Source of the DNA: Treponema sp.
GTDB lineage: Bacteria > Spirochaetota > Spirochaetia > Treponematales > Breznakiellaceae
Reading direction: 5' to 3'
DNA length: 64,000 nucleotides
NCBI GenBank assembly: GCA_031257195.1
Contig: JAIRPD010000131.1
Location: 1-64,000, forward strand
Under the pieces are notes generated by a model. That model made no database searches, had not been told where the DNA came from, and was given only the letters and a program-made list of their open reading frames with translations. Both the position numbers and the translations under genes were made by a program. Below, piece by piece: positions 54,758-64,000 of the stretch. The number at the start of each line of letters is the position of its first letter. Position 1 is the stretch's first letter.

Positions 54758-57397
54758 ATGGCTGAAGAACTGGAGAATACGCAAAAACCCAAGGTGGAAC
54801 TTATTAAACACGCCGCCCCTCCTCCCGTGGTGAAGAGTGAGGGGGAAGCCTCCAAGCCGGAGCAGGGGGAACGCCGCAAGGTCGTGGTGGTTAAGAAAAA
54901 GCCCCCCCCGGGGGTGTCCGCGGGTTCGCGGGGGGTCCCGGGGGGGACTCCGGTGACGGTAAAAAAGTCTATTCAGCCCAAGGTGGTGTCGATCCATCCC
55001 CCGGAGCCGGCGGCGGGTTCTCCGCCGGAGGGTTCACCGTTGGCCGGTGTTCTTCCGGCCCGGGAGCCCGGGGAGGGGGCGCTTCCGGCCGCCTTGTCTC
55101 CGGCGAAGACGGGGGATTCCCCGTTCGCGAAACCGGCCCCGGCGAGGGGGTTCGGGGAAGCCGGCGGGCGGTCAAGGGAATCCTTCGAGCCTTCCGGACC
55201 CAGGGAGGAAAGGCGGGAAAGGGTTTTTGTGCCCAATACCCAGCGTCCCGCGGGGGCCGCGGGCAGGGTGGGGGGCCGTCCCGTGGGGCCCGGCTCGTTT
55301 TCTACCCAGCGTCCCGCGGGGGCCGCGGGCAGGGTGGGGGGGCGTCCCGTGGGACGCCAGGACGGCAGGGTGCCCCCGCAGGGCCGTCCCCCCTTTTCCC
55401 GGCCCCCCGGCCAAAGGCCGGGCGTTCCCTTCCGGCCCGCCGGCGCTTTTTCCCCAAACAGGGGGGGTAAGCCCGGTTTTGGGGGCGGCTCTTCCTCGCC
55501 GCCCCCGCTTCCCGACGGAAAGGGACCGGTAAAAAAGACTTTTAAGGCTAAAAAAACCGTTTATCAGCGGAAAGAGCAGGAAATGGAGGAAAAACTCCTC
55601 CAGACTAAAAAGAAGATCACCCACCTGGCCAATCCGGTACCCAGGTCCATCGACATTATGGAGGTGATTTCCGTCTCGGAACTGGCCCGCAAGATGAACC
55701 TTAAAGCTTCGGACCTGATCCAAAAGCTGATGAGCATGGGTATGATGGTAACGATCAATCAGCAGATCGACGCCGAAACCGCCACGCTCCTGGCCGCCGA
55801 ATTTGGGGCGGAGGTAAAGATCGTCAGCCTCTATGACGAAACGGTGATCGACACCGGCGCGGACGATGAATCCACCATGGAAGCCCGGCCCCCGGTGGTT
55901 ACCGTTATGGGCCATGTGGACCATGGGAAGACCAAACTGCTGGACGCGATCCGCAGCGCCGACGTGGTTTCCGGGGAATTCGGGGGGATTACCCAGCATA
56001 TTGGGGCCTACATGGTGGAAACCCCCCTGGGTAGAATCGCCTTCCTGGATACCCCCGGCCACGAGGCGTTTACCCGGATGAGGGCCCGGGGCGCCCAGGT
56101 AACGGACATTGTGATCCTCGTGGTGGCCGCCGACGATGGGGTTATGCCGCAAACTATCGAGGCTATCAACCACGCCCGGGAGGCGGAGGTGCCGATCATC
56201 GTGGCGGTGAACAAGATCGACAAGCCCGAGGCGAACCCCGACAAGGTGAAGAGCCAGCTTTCCGATCTGGGCCTTATGCCGGAAGACTGGGGCGGCCAAA
56301 CCATGTTTGTGGAGCTTTCCGCCCTAAAAAAGGAGGGGATCGACAAGCTGATCGAGACGATCCTCCTGGAGGCGGAAATTCTGGACCTGAAGGCCAACTA
56401 TCACCGCGGCGCGGAGGGAAAGGTCCTGGAATCCCGGATCGACCATGGCCGGGGAGTGGTGGCCACGGTGATCATAGAAAAGGGCACGCTTAAAGTGGGG
56501 GACTCCTTTGTGGCGGGGATCTGGCCCGGCAAGGTCAGGGCTCTGTTTAACGATAAGGGCGAAAAAGTGGAGGCGGCCACCCCCTCCATGCCGGTGGAAG
56601 TCCTGGGTTTTGAGGGCATTCCCAACGCGGGGGATCCCCTGCAGGTGGTGGACGACGAGCGCGGCGCCCGGGGGGTTTCCGCCAAACGCCAGGAACTCAA
56701 GCGCTTTGAGGACGCCAAGAACATCAGGAAGATCACCCTGGATAACCTTCACCAGACGATCAGCGACGGGGCGATTCAGGAACTCAAGGTGATCATCAAG
56801 GCCGACGTGCAGGGTTCCGCGGAGGCCCTCCGTTCCAGCCTGGAGAAGCTTTCCAACAACGAGGTCCGGCTCCACGTGATCCAGGCCCTGCCGGGGGCGA
56901 TCAACGAGGGGGACGTGGATTTGGCCATTGCCTCCAACGCGATTATCCTGGGCTTTAACGTCCGGCCCACCCCCAAGGCGAAGGTTTTGGCGGAACAGGA
57001 AAAGGTGGATGTCCGGAAGTACAATGTGATCTACAAGGCGGTGGAGGAAATTCAGCAGGCCCTGGAGGGGATGCTCAAGCCCGACACCAAGGAAGAGGTG
57101 ATCGCCTCCGTGGATGTCCGGGAAACCTTCAAGGTTCCCAAGGCGGGAACCATCGCGGGCTGCTATGTCCTTACCGGTACGGTAAAACGGGGCGCCTCCG
57201 TCAACGTGATCCGGGAGGGTATCGTGATCCATACGGGCAAGATAGCCAGTCTCCGGCGCTTTAAGGATGACGCCCGGGAAGTGGCGGCGGGATTTGAGTG
57301 CGGTCTGGGCATTGAGGACTACGATGATGTCCAAATAGGGGATCAGCTTGAGGTCTTTGAGATCATTGAGGTCGCGAGGAAACTAGTCGTTAACTGA
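54758..57397 (+). CDS. infB: Translation initiation factor IF-2
   Basis: IF-2 is the GTPase that places initiator tRNA. The 879-residue protein has a long Pro/Gly/Arg-rich N-terminus, then the IF2_N domain ([19 protein letters not shown]) and the G domain with '[14 protein letters not shown]' (P-loop), 'DTPGHEAF' and 'NKIDKPEAN'. C-terminal domains follow. Inside the N-terminal part a 51-base segment occurs twice, 66 bases apart (55237-55287 and 55303-55353, one mismatch), giving [17 protein letters not shown] twice. Confidence 0.97.
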   Translation: MAEELENTQKPKVELIKHAAPPPVVKSEGEASKPEQGERRKVVVVKKKPPPGVSAGSRGVPGGTPVTVKKSIQPKVVSIHPPEPAAGSPPEGSPLAGVLPAREPGEGALPAALSPAKTGDSPFAKPAPARGFGEAGGRSRESFEPSGPREERRERVFVPNTQRPAGAAGRVGGRPVGPGSFSTQRPAGAAGRVGGRPVGRQDGRVPPQGRPPFSRPPGQRPGVPFRPAGAFSPNRGGKPGFGGGSSSPPPLPDGKGPVKKTFKAKKTVYQRKEQEMEEKLLQTKKKITHLANPVPRSIDIMEVISVSELARKMNLKASDLIQKLMSMGMMVTINQQIDAETATLLAAEFGAEVKIVSLYDETVIDTGADDESTMEARPPVVTVMGHVDHGKTKLLDAIRSADVVSGEFGGITQHIGAYMVETPLGRIAFLDTPGHEAFTRMRARGAQVTDIVILVVAADDGVMPQTIEAINHAREAEVPIIVAVNKIDKPEANPDKVKSQLSDLGLMPEDWGGQTMFVELSALKKEGIDKLIETILLEAEILDLKANYHRGAEGKVLESRIDHGRGVVATVIIEKGTLKVGDSFVAGIWPGKVRALFNDKGEKVEAATPSMPVEVLGFEGIPNAGDPLQVVDDERGARGVSAKRQELKRFEDAKNIRKITLDNLHQTISDGAIQELKVIIKADVQGSAEALRSSLEKLSNNEVRLHVIQALPGAINEGDVDLAIASNAIILGFNVRPTPKAKVLAEQEKVDVRKYNVIYKAVEEIQQALEGMLKPDTKEEVIASVDVRETFKVPKAGTIAGCYVLTGTVKRGASVNVIREGIVIHTGKIASLRRFKDDAREVAAGFECGLGIEDYDDVQIGDQLEVFEIIEVARKLVVN
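55237..55353 (+). repeat. 51-bp direct repeat inside infB
   Basis: Copies at 55237-55287 and 55303-55353 differ at one base; the 66-bp offset keeps the reading frame. It encodes a flexible Gly/Pro/Arg segment of the IF-2 N-terminus, a site prone to copy-number change. Confidence 0.85.
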
Positions 57398-57398
57398 G

Positions 57399-57773
57399 AT
57401 GACTTCTTTTAGAACGGACCGGATAGGGGCCCTTATACAGGAACAGATTGGACGCCTCATTGTGGAGGGCCGGATCAAGGATCCCCGGGTGGATTCCTTT
57501 CTTTCGGTTACCCGGGTGGAAGTTTCCCGGGACCTGGCCTGGGCGGATGTGTTTGTTTCCAGCTATAAGACCGAGGAGGGGCTCGCCAAGGGCGTCGCGG
57601 GGCTCAAAAGCGCCGCGGGTTTTATCCAGTCCCAGCTTGCCCGGAACATGCGCGTCAGGGTTACCCCCCATCTGCGGTTTCACGAGGATAGGGGAATACG
57701 GGAAGGGTTTGACATGGTCCGGAGGCTTGAAAAACTGGTGGAAGATGACGGCGGGATGCCTTTTGCTGAATAA
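57399..57773 (+). CDS. rbfA: Ribosome-binding factor A
   Basis: RbfA binds the 16S rRNA 5' region during 30S maturation and cold adaptation. The 124-residue KH-type protein has 'IQEQIGRLIVEGRIKDPRVD', 'VTRVEVSRDLAWADVFVSSY' and 'LRFHEDRGIREGFDM', all typical. It starts 1 base after the infB stop and overlaps truB by 29 bases. Confidence 0.93.
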   Translation: MTSFRTDRIGALIQEQIGRLIVEGRIKDPRVDSFLSVTRVEVSRDLAWADVFVSSYKTEEGLAKGVAGLKSAAGFIQSQLARNMRVRVTPHLRFHEDRGIREGFDMVRRLEKLVEDDGGMPFAE

Positions 57774-58689
57774 ACAGCCGGGTTACACCTCTTTTGAGTC
57801 CCTGGGGCCGGTGAAAAGGGCCTTCGCCACAGGCAAGGTTTGCCACACCGGGACGCTGGATAAATTCGCCCGGGGGCTTCTGGTGGTTTTGGTGGGGCCC
57901 GCGGTTAAGCTGGCGTCCTGGTTTGTGAGCGGCGATAAACGTTACCGGGCGGTGTTCAAATTCGGCGAGGAAACGGACACCCTCGATCCGGGGGGGGTGG
58001 TTACAGCCGCCGCCCCTGTCCCCTCCCGGGAGGCGCTGGAGGGTGTTATCCCCCGGTTTACCGGGGAAATAGAACAGGTCCCGCCCCTGTATTCCGCCGT
58101 TCACGTGAATGGAAAGCGGGCCCACGAGCTGGCCCGGTCCTTACAGGGCAAGGAAAAAGCCGCCGCGGACAGGGAGATGAAAAAACGGAAGGTGATTGTC
58201 CATAGCGCCGCGCTCCTTTCCTGGGATCCGCCCCTGGCGGAACTGGAAATCCATTGTTCCAAGGGAACGTATATCCGGTCCCTGGCCCGGGATATGGCCC
58301 TGGCCGCGGGATCCCGGGCCCATGTGGTTTCCCTTACCAGGACCGCCGTGGGTAATTTTTCGTTAGCCGAGGCCCTGGACCTCCCCGCCGGGGGCGCGGA
58401 CGCGGACGCCGGGGAGCTTCTCCGGCGCGCCCTTAAGCCCTTGAGCCCGGAGCTTTTCGCCCGCCTTGACATACCGAGCCTGCGGATTGATGAAAAAACG
58501 GCCCGGGCGGTGGCTCACGGCGTGAATCCCGGGGCGTTGCGGATCCCCGGTTTAACGGCCCCCGGCGGCCAGGCGGTCCCGGCGGGGGCCTCCCCCGTCG
58601 CCCTGTTTAGGTTTAATTCCTTCGCGGCCCTTATCGAAAGGGACGAAAAAAAAGCCTGGAGATACGGAAATGTTAATGCGGCTTGTTGA
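57745..58689 (+). CDS. truB: tRNA pseudouridine55 synthase
   Basis: TruB makes pseudouridine 55 in the T loop of tRNAs. The protein (about 314 residues) has 'LLNKQPGYTSFESLGPVKRA' and the catalytic 'HTGTLDKFARGLLVV' with the Asp, then 'YRAVFKFGEETDTLDPGG', 'PPLYSAVHVNGKRAHELAR' and 'CSKGTYIRSLARDM'. The PUA-like C-terminus is only weakly visible. The start ATG at 57745 lies inside the rbfA end. Confidence 0.92.
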   Translation: MTAGCLLLNKQPGYTSFESLGPVKRAFATGKVCHTGTLDKFARGLLVVLVGPAVKLASWFVSGDKRYRAVFKFGEETDTLDPGGVVTAAAPVPSREALEGVIPRFTGEIEQVPPLYSAVHVNGKRAHELARSLQGKEKAAADREMKKRKVIVHSAALLSWDPPLAELEIHCSKGTYIRSLARDMALAAGSRAHVVSLTRTAVGNFSLAEALDLPAGGADADAGELLRRALKPLSPELFARLDIPSLRIDEKTARAVAHGVNPGALRIPGLTAPGGQAVPAGASPVALFRFNSFAALIERDEKKAWRYGNVNAAC

Positions 58690-59284
58690 TTGGGGTGATC
58701 TGGAAAAGGAACATTCCCGCGTACCGGAACTCGCCGGGAACAGGCAAAGCGCCCTAACCGTGGGGGTTTTTGACGGCCTCCACCGGGGACACCGGGCGTT
58801 GATTAAAAAAATTACCCAGATGGCGCCGAAATTAGTTCCCGCGGTGGTTACCTTCCGGGAAAATCCCAAGCGCCTGATCTCTTCCGACCATGAACAGTGG
58901 CGGGAGCTGATCAATTTTGAGGAAAAAATGGATTTTTTGGACACCCTTGGGGTGGCCCTGTGCGTGATCATTGACTTTTCGGAGGATTTTAGTAGAATAA
59001 GCGGAGGGGCCTTTGTGGAATCCCTTTGCCGGTTTTTGCGCCCCGCCTATATGGCGGTGGGGGTTAACTTTCATTGCGGGTACCGCCGGGATACGGACGC
59101 CGGCGCCTTTAAGGCGCTGGCGGAAAACCGGGGGGTCCGGGTGGAAATTCTTGACCCCGTGCTGGAGGGAGGGCTTCCGGTGAGTTCCAGCAGGATCCGC
59201 CAGGCCCTTAAAGCGGGCCGGCGGGATGAGGCGGCCCTGCTTCTGGGGCGTCCCCCCGGTACCGGCCCGCGGGGCGGGGCGTAA
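58670..59284 (+). CDS. ribF: FAD synthetase-type RibF, nucleotidyltransferase domain only
   Basis: The 204-residue protein covers the N-terminal half of RibF: the 'TVGVFDGLHRGHRALIKK' motif (HxGH) and 'PVSSSRIRQALKAGR' (ISSxxIR). These bind ATP and flavin for FMN adenylation to FAD. The riboflavin-kinase domain, which in normal RibF brings the length to about 310, is missing. The gene ends cleanly, so this looks like a natural short form, with riboflavin kinase expected elsewhere. It overlaps truB by 20 bases. Confidence 0.85.
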   Translation: MLMRLVDWGDLEKEHSRVPELAGNRQSALTVGVFDGLHRGHRALIKKITQMAPKLVPAVVTFRENPKRLISSDHEQWRELINFEEKMDFLDTLGVALCVIIDFSEDFSRISGGAFVESLCRFLRPAYMAVGVNFHCGYRRDTDAGAFKALAENRGVRVEILDPVLEGGLPVSSSRIRQALKAGRRDEAALLLGRPPGTGPRGGA

Positions 59285-59324
59285 AAGCGCCCGGATTTAT
59301 AAGGTTTTTAGAGGAGTACTATAT

Positions 59325-59594
59325 ATGGCTTTAACAAAAGAAGACGCGGCTTCCACCATCGTGAAATTTGGAAAAAACGAAAAGGATACCGGCGCCCCGG
59401 AAGTTCAGATCGCCCTGTTGACCAAGCGGATCAGCCAGTTGACGGAGCATTGCAAACAGTTCAAAAAGGACAAGTCCGGCCAGCGGGGCCTCTTGATCCT
59501 CGTGGGAAAACGCCGCCGGATGCTTAAGTACCTGCAGCGGGTGGGCCTGGAGAAATACCGGTCCCTGATCAAGGAATTGGGCCTGCGCAAATGA
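59325..59594 (+). CDS. rpsO: 30S ribosomal protein S15
   Basis: S15 is a primary 16S rRNA binder. The 89-residue protein has 'FGKNEKDTGAPEVQIALLTK', 'LTEHCKQFKKDKSGQRGLL' and 'VGKRRRMLKYLQ', the full family pattern. GAGGAG precedes the ATG. Its stop overlaps the pnp start (ATGA), as is common for rpsO-pnp. Confidence 0.98.
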   Translation: MALTKEDAASTIVKFGKNEKDTGAPEVQIALLTKRISQLTEHCKQFKKDKSGQRGLLILVGKRRRMLKYLQRVGLEKYRSLIKELGLRK

Positions 59595-61723
59595 CACAAA
59601 CGGTAACCCTAACAGTAGCCGGTAAAGAACTGATCCTGGAAACCGGCAGGATGGCGAAACAGGCCAATGGGGCTGTTTTTGCCCAGTACGAGGGATCCGC
59701 GGTGATCGCCACGGTCTGCGCCTCCGCCGATCCGGTGGAGGGGCTGGACTATGTGCCCCTGACGGTGGATTACAATGAAAAGTACTACGCCGCGGGCAAG
59801 ATCCCCGGGGGATTCATCAAGCGGGAGGGGCGGCCCAAGGATAAGGAGATCCTCGTGTCCCGGCTCATAGACCGGCCCATGCGGCCCCTCTTTGACAAGA
59901 GCTTCGGCAGGGAGATCCAGGTGGTGCCCACCACTATTTCGGCGGATCAAACCAATCCCCCGGATATTCTGGCTATCATCGCCTCCTCCGCGGCGGTTCA
60001 CCTTTCCGACATCCCCTTTAACGGTCCCATCGCCGCGGCGCGGATCGGCGCCATTGGGGAAGAGCTCATCGTTAACCCCAGCTACGAGGAAATTGAAAGG
60101 TCCCGGCTGGAAATCGTGGTCGCCGGCACAAAGGACGGGATCACCATGGTTGAGGGGGGGGCCGGCGAGGTAAGCGAGGAACTTATGGTCAGGGCCCTGG
60201 AAAAGGCCCACCAGGTGATCATTGAACTCTGCGAGCTCCAGGAAGAGCTGCGGCGGCTGGCCGGCAAGGAAAAACTCCCCCTTAACCCCGATACCCATAC
60301 GCTGGAAAACCGGGACGAGATTTACCGCGACGCCTATCCCAGGCTGGAAACCGCCTGTTTTGAGCCCGCCAAGGGCGAGCGGCACGCCGCCGTCAAGGCC
60401 GTTAAAGCGGACCTGGCGGAAAAATACGCCGCCCAGCTTGAGGATGAAAACCAGAAACGGCTTTTTGACGCCCTCTTTGAGGATATGCAGTACGCGATAC
60501 TCCGTTCCTCGATCCTTGACAAGGGAAAGCGGGTGGACGGCCGGGGGCTGGAAGATATCCGGCCCATCAGCTGCGAAATAGGGCTCCTCAAGCGGACCCA
60601 TGGCTCGGCCCTGTTCACCCGGGGCGAGACCCAGGCTCTGGCGGTAACCACCCTGGGAACGGTCTTTGACGAGCAAATCTACGACGATATTGAGGGGGAT
60701 AAACGGGAAAACTTTATCCTCCACTACAACTTCCCCCCCTATTCGGTGGGGGAAACGGGCCGGCTCGGGACGGGCCGCCGGGAAATCGGCCACGGTAACC
60801 TGGCCCGCCGTTCCCTGGCCCCCATGGTTCCCTCCAAGGAGGAATTTCCCTATACAATCCGGGTTGTGTCGGAGATTCTGGAATCCAATGGTTCCTCCTC
60901 CATGGCCTCGGTCTGCGGGGGCACCCTGTCGATGCTTCACGCCGGGGTTCCCATGAAGAAACCCGTGGCGGGGATAGCCATGGGCCTTATCACCGAGGGG
61001 GACCGTTACGCGGTTCTATCCGACATCCTGGGGGAGGAAGATCACCTGGGGGACATGGACTTTAAGGTGGCCGGCACGGAGGAGGGGATCACCGGTTTTC
61101 AAATGGACATCAAGATCGCCGGGGTAAACGCTGAAATCATGGGCAAGGCCCTGGCCCAGGCGAAACGGGGCAGGCTCCACATCCTCTCGATTATGAACCG
61201 GACGATTAGCAGGCCCGCGGGGCAGATCAGTGAATTCGCCCCCAAGATCGTTACCCTGAAGATCGAGGTGGATAAGATCGGCGCCCTCATCGGTCCCGGC
61301 GGCAAGAACATCAAGGCCCTGTGCGAACAGTTCAGCGTGACGATCAATACCGAAAACGATGGAACCGTGACGATCTACGGAAAAAACGCCAAGGACGCGG
61401 AAGAGGCCAAGAGGGCGGTCATGGGGGTTGTGGCGGATCCGGAAACGGGCAGGGTTTACAACGGGGTGGTTAAGCGGATCATGGAATTCGGCGCCTTTGT
61501 GGAGATTTTGCCCGGCAAGGAAGGGCTGGTGCATATTTCCAAGCTTTCCCGGCAGCGGATCGCCCAGGTAACGGACGTGCTTTCCGAGGGGCAGGAGATA
61601 CCGGTTAAGCTCATGGAGGTTGACAAAATGGGCCGGTTGAACCTGTCCTATATCGACGCCGTCGATCCCGACGGCGCCCCCGCCGGCGAGGGACCAGGGG
61701 GGCGGCCGTCCCGTCCGGGATGA
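59591..61723 (+). CDS. pnp: Polyribonucleotide nucleotidyltransferase (PNPase)
   Basis: PNPase degrades RNA from the 3' end with phosphate. The 710-residue protein has two RNase PH domains (ATVCASADPVEGLDYVPLTV; SCEIGLLKRTHGSALFTRGE), a KH domain (IGALIGPGGKNIKALCEQF) and an S1 domain (YNGVVKRIMEFGAFVEILPG). Normal length. It may control its own mRNA with rpsO. Confidence 0.97.
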   Translation: MTQTVTLTVAGKELILETGRMAKQANGAVFAQYEGSAVIATVCASADPVEGLDYVPLTVDYNEKYYAAGKIPGGFIKREGRPKDKEILVSRLIDRPMRPLFDKSFGREIQVVPTTISADQTNPPDILAIIASSAAVHLSDIPFNGPIAAARIGAIGEELIVNPSYEEIERSRLEIVVAGTKDGITMVEGGAGEVSEELMVRALEKAHQVIIELCELQEELRRLAGKEKLPLNPDTHTLENRDEIYRDAYPRLETACFEPAKGERHAAVKAVKADLAEKYAAQLEDENQKRLFDALFEDMQYAILRSSILDKGKRVDGRGLEDIRPISCEIGLLKRTHGSALFTRGETQALAVTTLGTVFDEQIYDDIEGDKRENFILHYNFPPYSVGETGRLGTGRREIGHGNLARRSLAPMVPSKEEFPYTIRVVSEILESNGSSSMASVCGGTLSMLHAGVPMKKPVAGIAMGLITEGDRYAVLSDILGEEDHLGDMDFKVAGTEEGITGFQMDIKIAGVNAEIMGKALAQAKRGRLHILSIMNRTISRPAGQISEFAPKIVTLKIEVDKIGALIGPGGKNIKALCEQFSVTINTENDGTVTIYGKNAKDAEEAKRAVMGVVADPETGRVYNGVVKRIMEFGAFVEILPGKEGLVHISKLSRQRIAQVTDVLSEGQEIPVKLMEVDKMGRLNLSYIDAVDPDGAPAGEGPGGRPSRPG

Positions 61724-62244
61724 CCGGAACCGGGAGAACCGCCGCCGCTTCTAGCATGGAGGGGGGGAACGGGCTTAAGGACGGCGGGGCGGGGGACGGC
61801 GGGGAAGCCCCCCTGGTCCGGGTGTTCAGGAAGAACAAGAACGCCCGGCTGCCCCGTTACGCCACCGGCGGGGCGGCGGGGGCCGACGTGGAAGCCTGCC
61901 TCGCCGCGGAACTGGTTTTGGCCCCCGGGGAACGGGTAAAGGTTCCCACCGGACTGGCGCTGGAGATTCCCCGGGGCTGGGAGGCCCAGGTAAGGCCCCG
62001 TTCCGGTTTGGCCCTGCGTTACGGCGTGACGGTACTCAACGCCCCGGGTACCATAGACAGCGATTATCGGGGGGAACTGGAAATACTTCTGGTGAATACC
62101 GGGGGGGAACCGTATACGGTGCGTCCAGGGGATCGGATAGCCCAGCTGGTATTCGCCCCGGCCCCGCGGGTCCGGCTGGAAGATTCGGAACTTTCCGGAA
62201 CAACAGGACGGGGAGGGGGGGGATTCGGTTCCACGGGAGTTTAG
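61720..62244 (+). CDS. dut: dUTP diphosphatase (dUTPase)
   Basis: It splits dUTP to dUMP and PPi, keeping uracil out of DNA. The 174-residue protein has all five trimeric dUTPase motifs: AGADVEA, RPRSGLAL, 'NAPGTIDSDYRGE', 'GDRIAQLVF' and 'RGGGGFGSTG'. An N-terminal extension of about 30 Gly-rich residues is unusual; a later ATG (61756) is a possible start. The ATGA overlap with pnp couples them. Confidence 0.94.
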   Translation: MTGTGRTAAASSMEGGNGLKDGGAGDGGEAPLVRVFRKNKNARLPRYATGGAAGADVEACLAAELVLAPGERVKVPTGLALEIPRGWEAQVRPRSGLALRYGVTVLNAPGTIDSDYRGELEILLVNTGGEPYTVRPGDRIAQLVFAPAPRVRLEDSELSGTTGRGGGGFGSTGV

Positions 62245-62294
62245 TAATGGTTTTTTTAGTACAAAACGCCGCCCTCCCCGTCAAAAGGGGGGGG

Positions 62295-63572
62295 GTGAAA
62301 ACCGGGCTCCGCCACCGCCGCTCAAAAACGATATTTTTCTACCTTACCCGGGAACTCTTTTTCGCCTTCTTTGTCTGTTTTCTCTTTTTCTTTTTTGTCT
62401 TTTTCGTGAACCAGCTTCTGCTCATGGCCCAGGCGATTCTCGCTAAACGGGTACCCCTTCACCAGGTGGCCCTGCTTATTTTGTATTCCACCCCCGCGAT
62501 CATCGCCATGGCCTCTCCCTTCGCCTGTCTTACCGGTACCCTTATGACCATAGGCAGGCTCAGCTCGGACAACGAGATCCTGGTTTTGCTCGCCTCGGGA
62601 TTTTCCTACCGTTTGGTTTTTACGCCCGCCCTGGTGGTGGGTTTTTTGATTTCCTGTTTTTCCTTTTTCGCCAACGACATACTGCTTCCCGCGGGGACGG
62701 TTCAGTTCTCCAAGCTGTACCGCCGGATCCTTATTTCCTCCCCCGCCCTGGAGCTGGAGGCGAATTCGGTCAAGCACCTGAAAAAATCGGTGGTGGTTAC
62801 CGGGCCCGTGCTGGAAAACGCCATCCGGGACATTCTGATCATCGACAGGACCAACGACGGGGAAAGGAGGATCATCACCGCGAAAGAGGCGAGCCTGGAG
62901 GATACGGGGGACGGGAACCTTACCATCAACCTGGGGGAGGTTTTTGTTAAATCGGGGAAGGAAAACCTAAAGAGGAACTATGATTACGCCCTGGCCAAGA
63001 GGGTAAAGTATTCGATCCCCCAGGAGGATATAGTCCAGGCGGTTTACTCCGTGGGTCCCCGGGAAATGAGTTCCGTGGACGTGAGAAGGGAAATAAAAAC
63101 AAAGGAGTCGGCCCTGCTGGACGCCATGGAGGGTGAGTACAGAAAGATAACCGCGGAGGAGGCCGGTCTGGAAAATATCCTCCGGGAGGGGCGGGGACTG
63201 GCGATAACCGACCACTTTTTTTCCACCCTTTCGGACTGGCGCTATTCGGTTCAGACGGCGAGGGATATGCTGAACGACCGGATCCTTTCCCTTTATCGCC
63301 TGGAGTATTTTAAAAAATTCGCCATCCCCTTTGGGGCCCTTTCTTTTGTGCTGGCCGCCGTTTCCATAGGACTTATGGCCAGCAAGAGCGGCCAGACCGT
63401 GGGGTTCATCATCGGAATTTGCATCTCCGTCTTTTACTGGGTCCTGATCCTTATCGGCCAGTCCATGGGAACCCGGCTGGGATTTTCCCCCTTCTGGTCC
63501 ATGTGGTTCCCCAACATCCTGTTCATCGCCGCGGGGCTGGGGTTAACGACGATGAGGATCTTCTCAAAATGA
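62295..63572 (+). CDS. lptF: LptF/LptG-type permease (first copy)
   Basis: The roughly 425-residue protein belongs to the YjgP/YjgQ family, the membrane part of an ABC exporter that lifts lipids to the outer membrane. It has N-terminal helices (LFFAFFVCFLFFFFVFF...), 'MTIGRLSSDNEILVLLASGF', a periplasmic beta domain (TAKEASLEDTGDGNLTINLG) and C-terminal helices ending 'GLGLTTMRIF'. I prefer the GTG at 62295 with a G-rich site; the ATG at 62247 adds 16 residues. Many spirochaetes lack classical LPS, so the cargo may be another lipid. The next gene is a second family member. Confidence 0.85.
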   Translation: MKTGLRHRRSKTIFFYLTRELFFAFFVCFLFFFFVFFVNQLLLMAQAILAKRVPLHQVALLILYSTPAIIAMASPFACLTGTLMTIGRLSSDNEILVLLASGFSYRLVFTPALVVGFLISCFSFFANDILLPAGTVQFSKLYRRILISSPALELEANSVKHLKKSVVVTGPVLENAIRDILIIDRTNDGERRIITAKEASLEDTGDGNLTINLGEVFVKSGKENLKRNYDYALAKRVKYSIPQEDIVQAVYSVGPREMSSVDVRREIKTKESALLDAMEGEYRKITAEEAGLENILREGRGLAITDHFFSTLSDWRYSVQTARDMLNDRILSLYRLEYFKKFAIPFGALSFVLAAVSIGLMASKSGQTVGFIIGICISVFYWVLILIGQSMGTRLGFSPFWSMWFPNILFIAAGLGLTTMRIFSK

Positions 63573-64000
63573 CCCTGGACCGGTATCTGGTAAAGCAGTT
63601 TCTTCCCATTTTTCTTTCCGCCCTGACCTTGTTTATAACGCTGGTCCTTCTCATCGATCTCTTTCTTAATTTAGTCCGTTATCTTGAAAACGGCGCGGCG
63701 ATCGCGGATATTCTTGCCACATCGTTTTACTATATTCCCAAAAGCGTTATCTACGCCCTGCCGGTTTCCCTGCTCTTCGCCTCCGCCTATATCCTGGGGG
63801 ATTTAAGCGCCCGGAACGAGCTGACCACCATCCTGGGCGCGGGATTTCCTTTTTGGCGTTTTTGCCTGTCCCTGGTGCTTATGGGAATCATGGCCTCGGT
63901 TTTTTCCTTTTTTTTCGAGGACCAGGTGGTTATTCCCACCCTGAGGAAGAAAAACGAGTTGAGCCGGAAACTGCTCAATACCCAGGCGGAGGAGAATCTT
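63569..64000 (+). CDS. lptG: LptF/LptG-type permease (second copy, cut by window end)
   Basis: It starts at an ATGA overlap with the first copy and is open to the window end (144 codons). The visible part has the N-terminal family pattern: 'LVKQFLPIFLSALTLFITL', 'YYIPKSVIYALPVSLLFASA' and 'ILGDLSARNELTTILGAGF', then 'EDQVVIPTLRKKNELSRK'. The two permeases probably form the LptFG heterodimer, with the LptB ATPase elsewhere. Confidence 0.85.
   Translation, partial: MTLDRYLVKQFLPIFLSALTLFITLVLLIDLFLNLVRYLENGAAIADILATSFYYIPKSVIYALPVSLLFASAYILGDLSARNELTTILGAGFPFWRFCLSLVLMGIMASVFSFFFEDQVVIPTLRKKNELSRKLLNTQAEENL

Overview
The window looks like chromosomal DNA of a GC-rich spirochaete, most likely a relative of Treponema. 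This is inferred from gene content and not from any database match. The pointers are two short core flagellins (FlaB type), an flgN-flgK-flgL-fliW-csrA operon, a RarA protein with the long C-terminal extension known from spirochaetes and cyanobacteria, an HPr/Enzyme I pair with no sugar-specific PTS genes nearby, TonB-dependent outer-membrane transport, and several signal-peptide proteins without clear families. Nearly all of the window is housekeeping core, closely packed with many 4-nt start/stop overlaps. There is no intact mobile element, prophage or CRISPR array.

Layout. 1-6.6 kb: end of an XRE-type regulator, uvrC, a LamG/fibronectin-III secreted protein with an HDOD protein, and a membrane protein/ECF sigma/zinc anti-sigma operon. 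6.7-12.2 kb: alpha-glucan phosphorylase and pyruvate phosphate dikinase. 12.4-17.9 kb: a self-contained TonB module (receptor, lipoprotein, ExbB, two ExbD, TonB). 18-20.6 kb: an exported beta-rich protein with a repeat-containing leader, tRNA-Arg(TCT), a broken or frameshifted small membrane-protein gene, and an M48 protease. 20.6-22.9 kb: phosphatidylethanolamine synthesis (pssA and a DedA-Psd fusion). 23.2-29.6 kb: tRNA-Arg(CCG) with a second 3'-end copy fused into lon, then tig-clpP-clpX-lon headed by tRNA-Leu. 29.7-32.4 kb: a predicted microprotein, ptsI-ptsH, and four tRNAs ending in a clear terminator. 32.8-37.9 kb: flgN-flgK-[744-bp repeat region]-flgL-fliW-csrA behind a good sigma-28 promoter. 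38-39.4 kb: tsaB/tsaE. 39.4-46.1 kb: PilZ protein, an unknown flagellar-cluster protein, fliD, flaG and two flaB genes, with a sigma-28 promoter before the first flaB. 46.3-52.4 kb: RarA fusion, lipoprotein, small barrel, SPFH-like protein, aroH, tRNA-Thr and tRNA-Tyr. 52.5-64 kb: rimP-nusA-infB-rbfA-truB-ribF-rpsO-pnp-dut-lptF-lptG, a translation/RNA operon that runs off the end of the window.

How the genes work together. The flagellar genes form one programme: FlgK/FlgL junction, FliD cap, FlaB filament and the FliW/CsrA control of flagellin translation, plus a PilZ protein as a likely c-di-GMP input. Glucan phosphorylase and PPDK are an energy-saving pair for reserve-carbon and PEP metabolism, and PEP is also the donor for the PTS phosphorelay.

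The most unusual items are: the flgK-flgL spacer, built of exact 42-bp tandem repeats flanked by short GC hairpins; a small two-helix membrane-protein gene on the minus strand whose two halves join only through a -1 shift at A_AAA_AAC; two tRNA-Arg genes with the same promoter and leader; a tRNA-Arg 3'-end copy that now encodes the last residues of Lon; a DedA-phosphatidylserine decarboxylase fusion; a NusA with a C-terminal zinc ribbon; and a terminator-like hairpin just before rimP.
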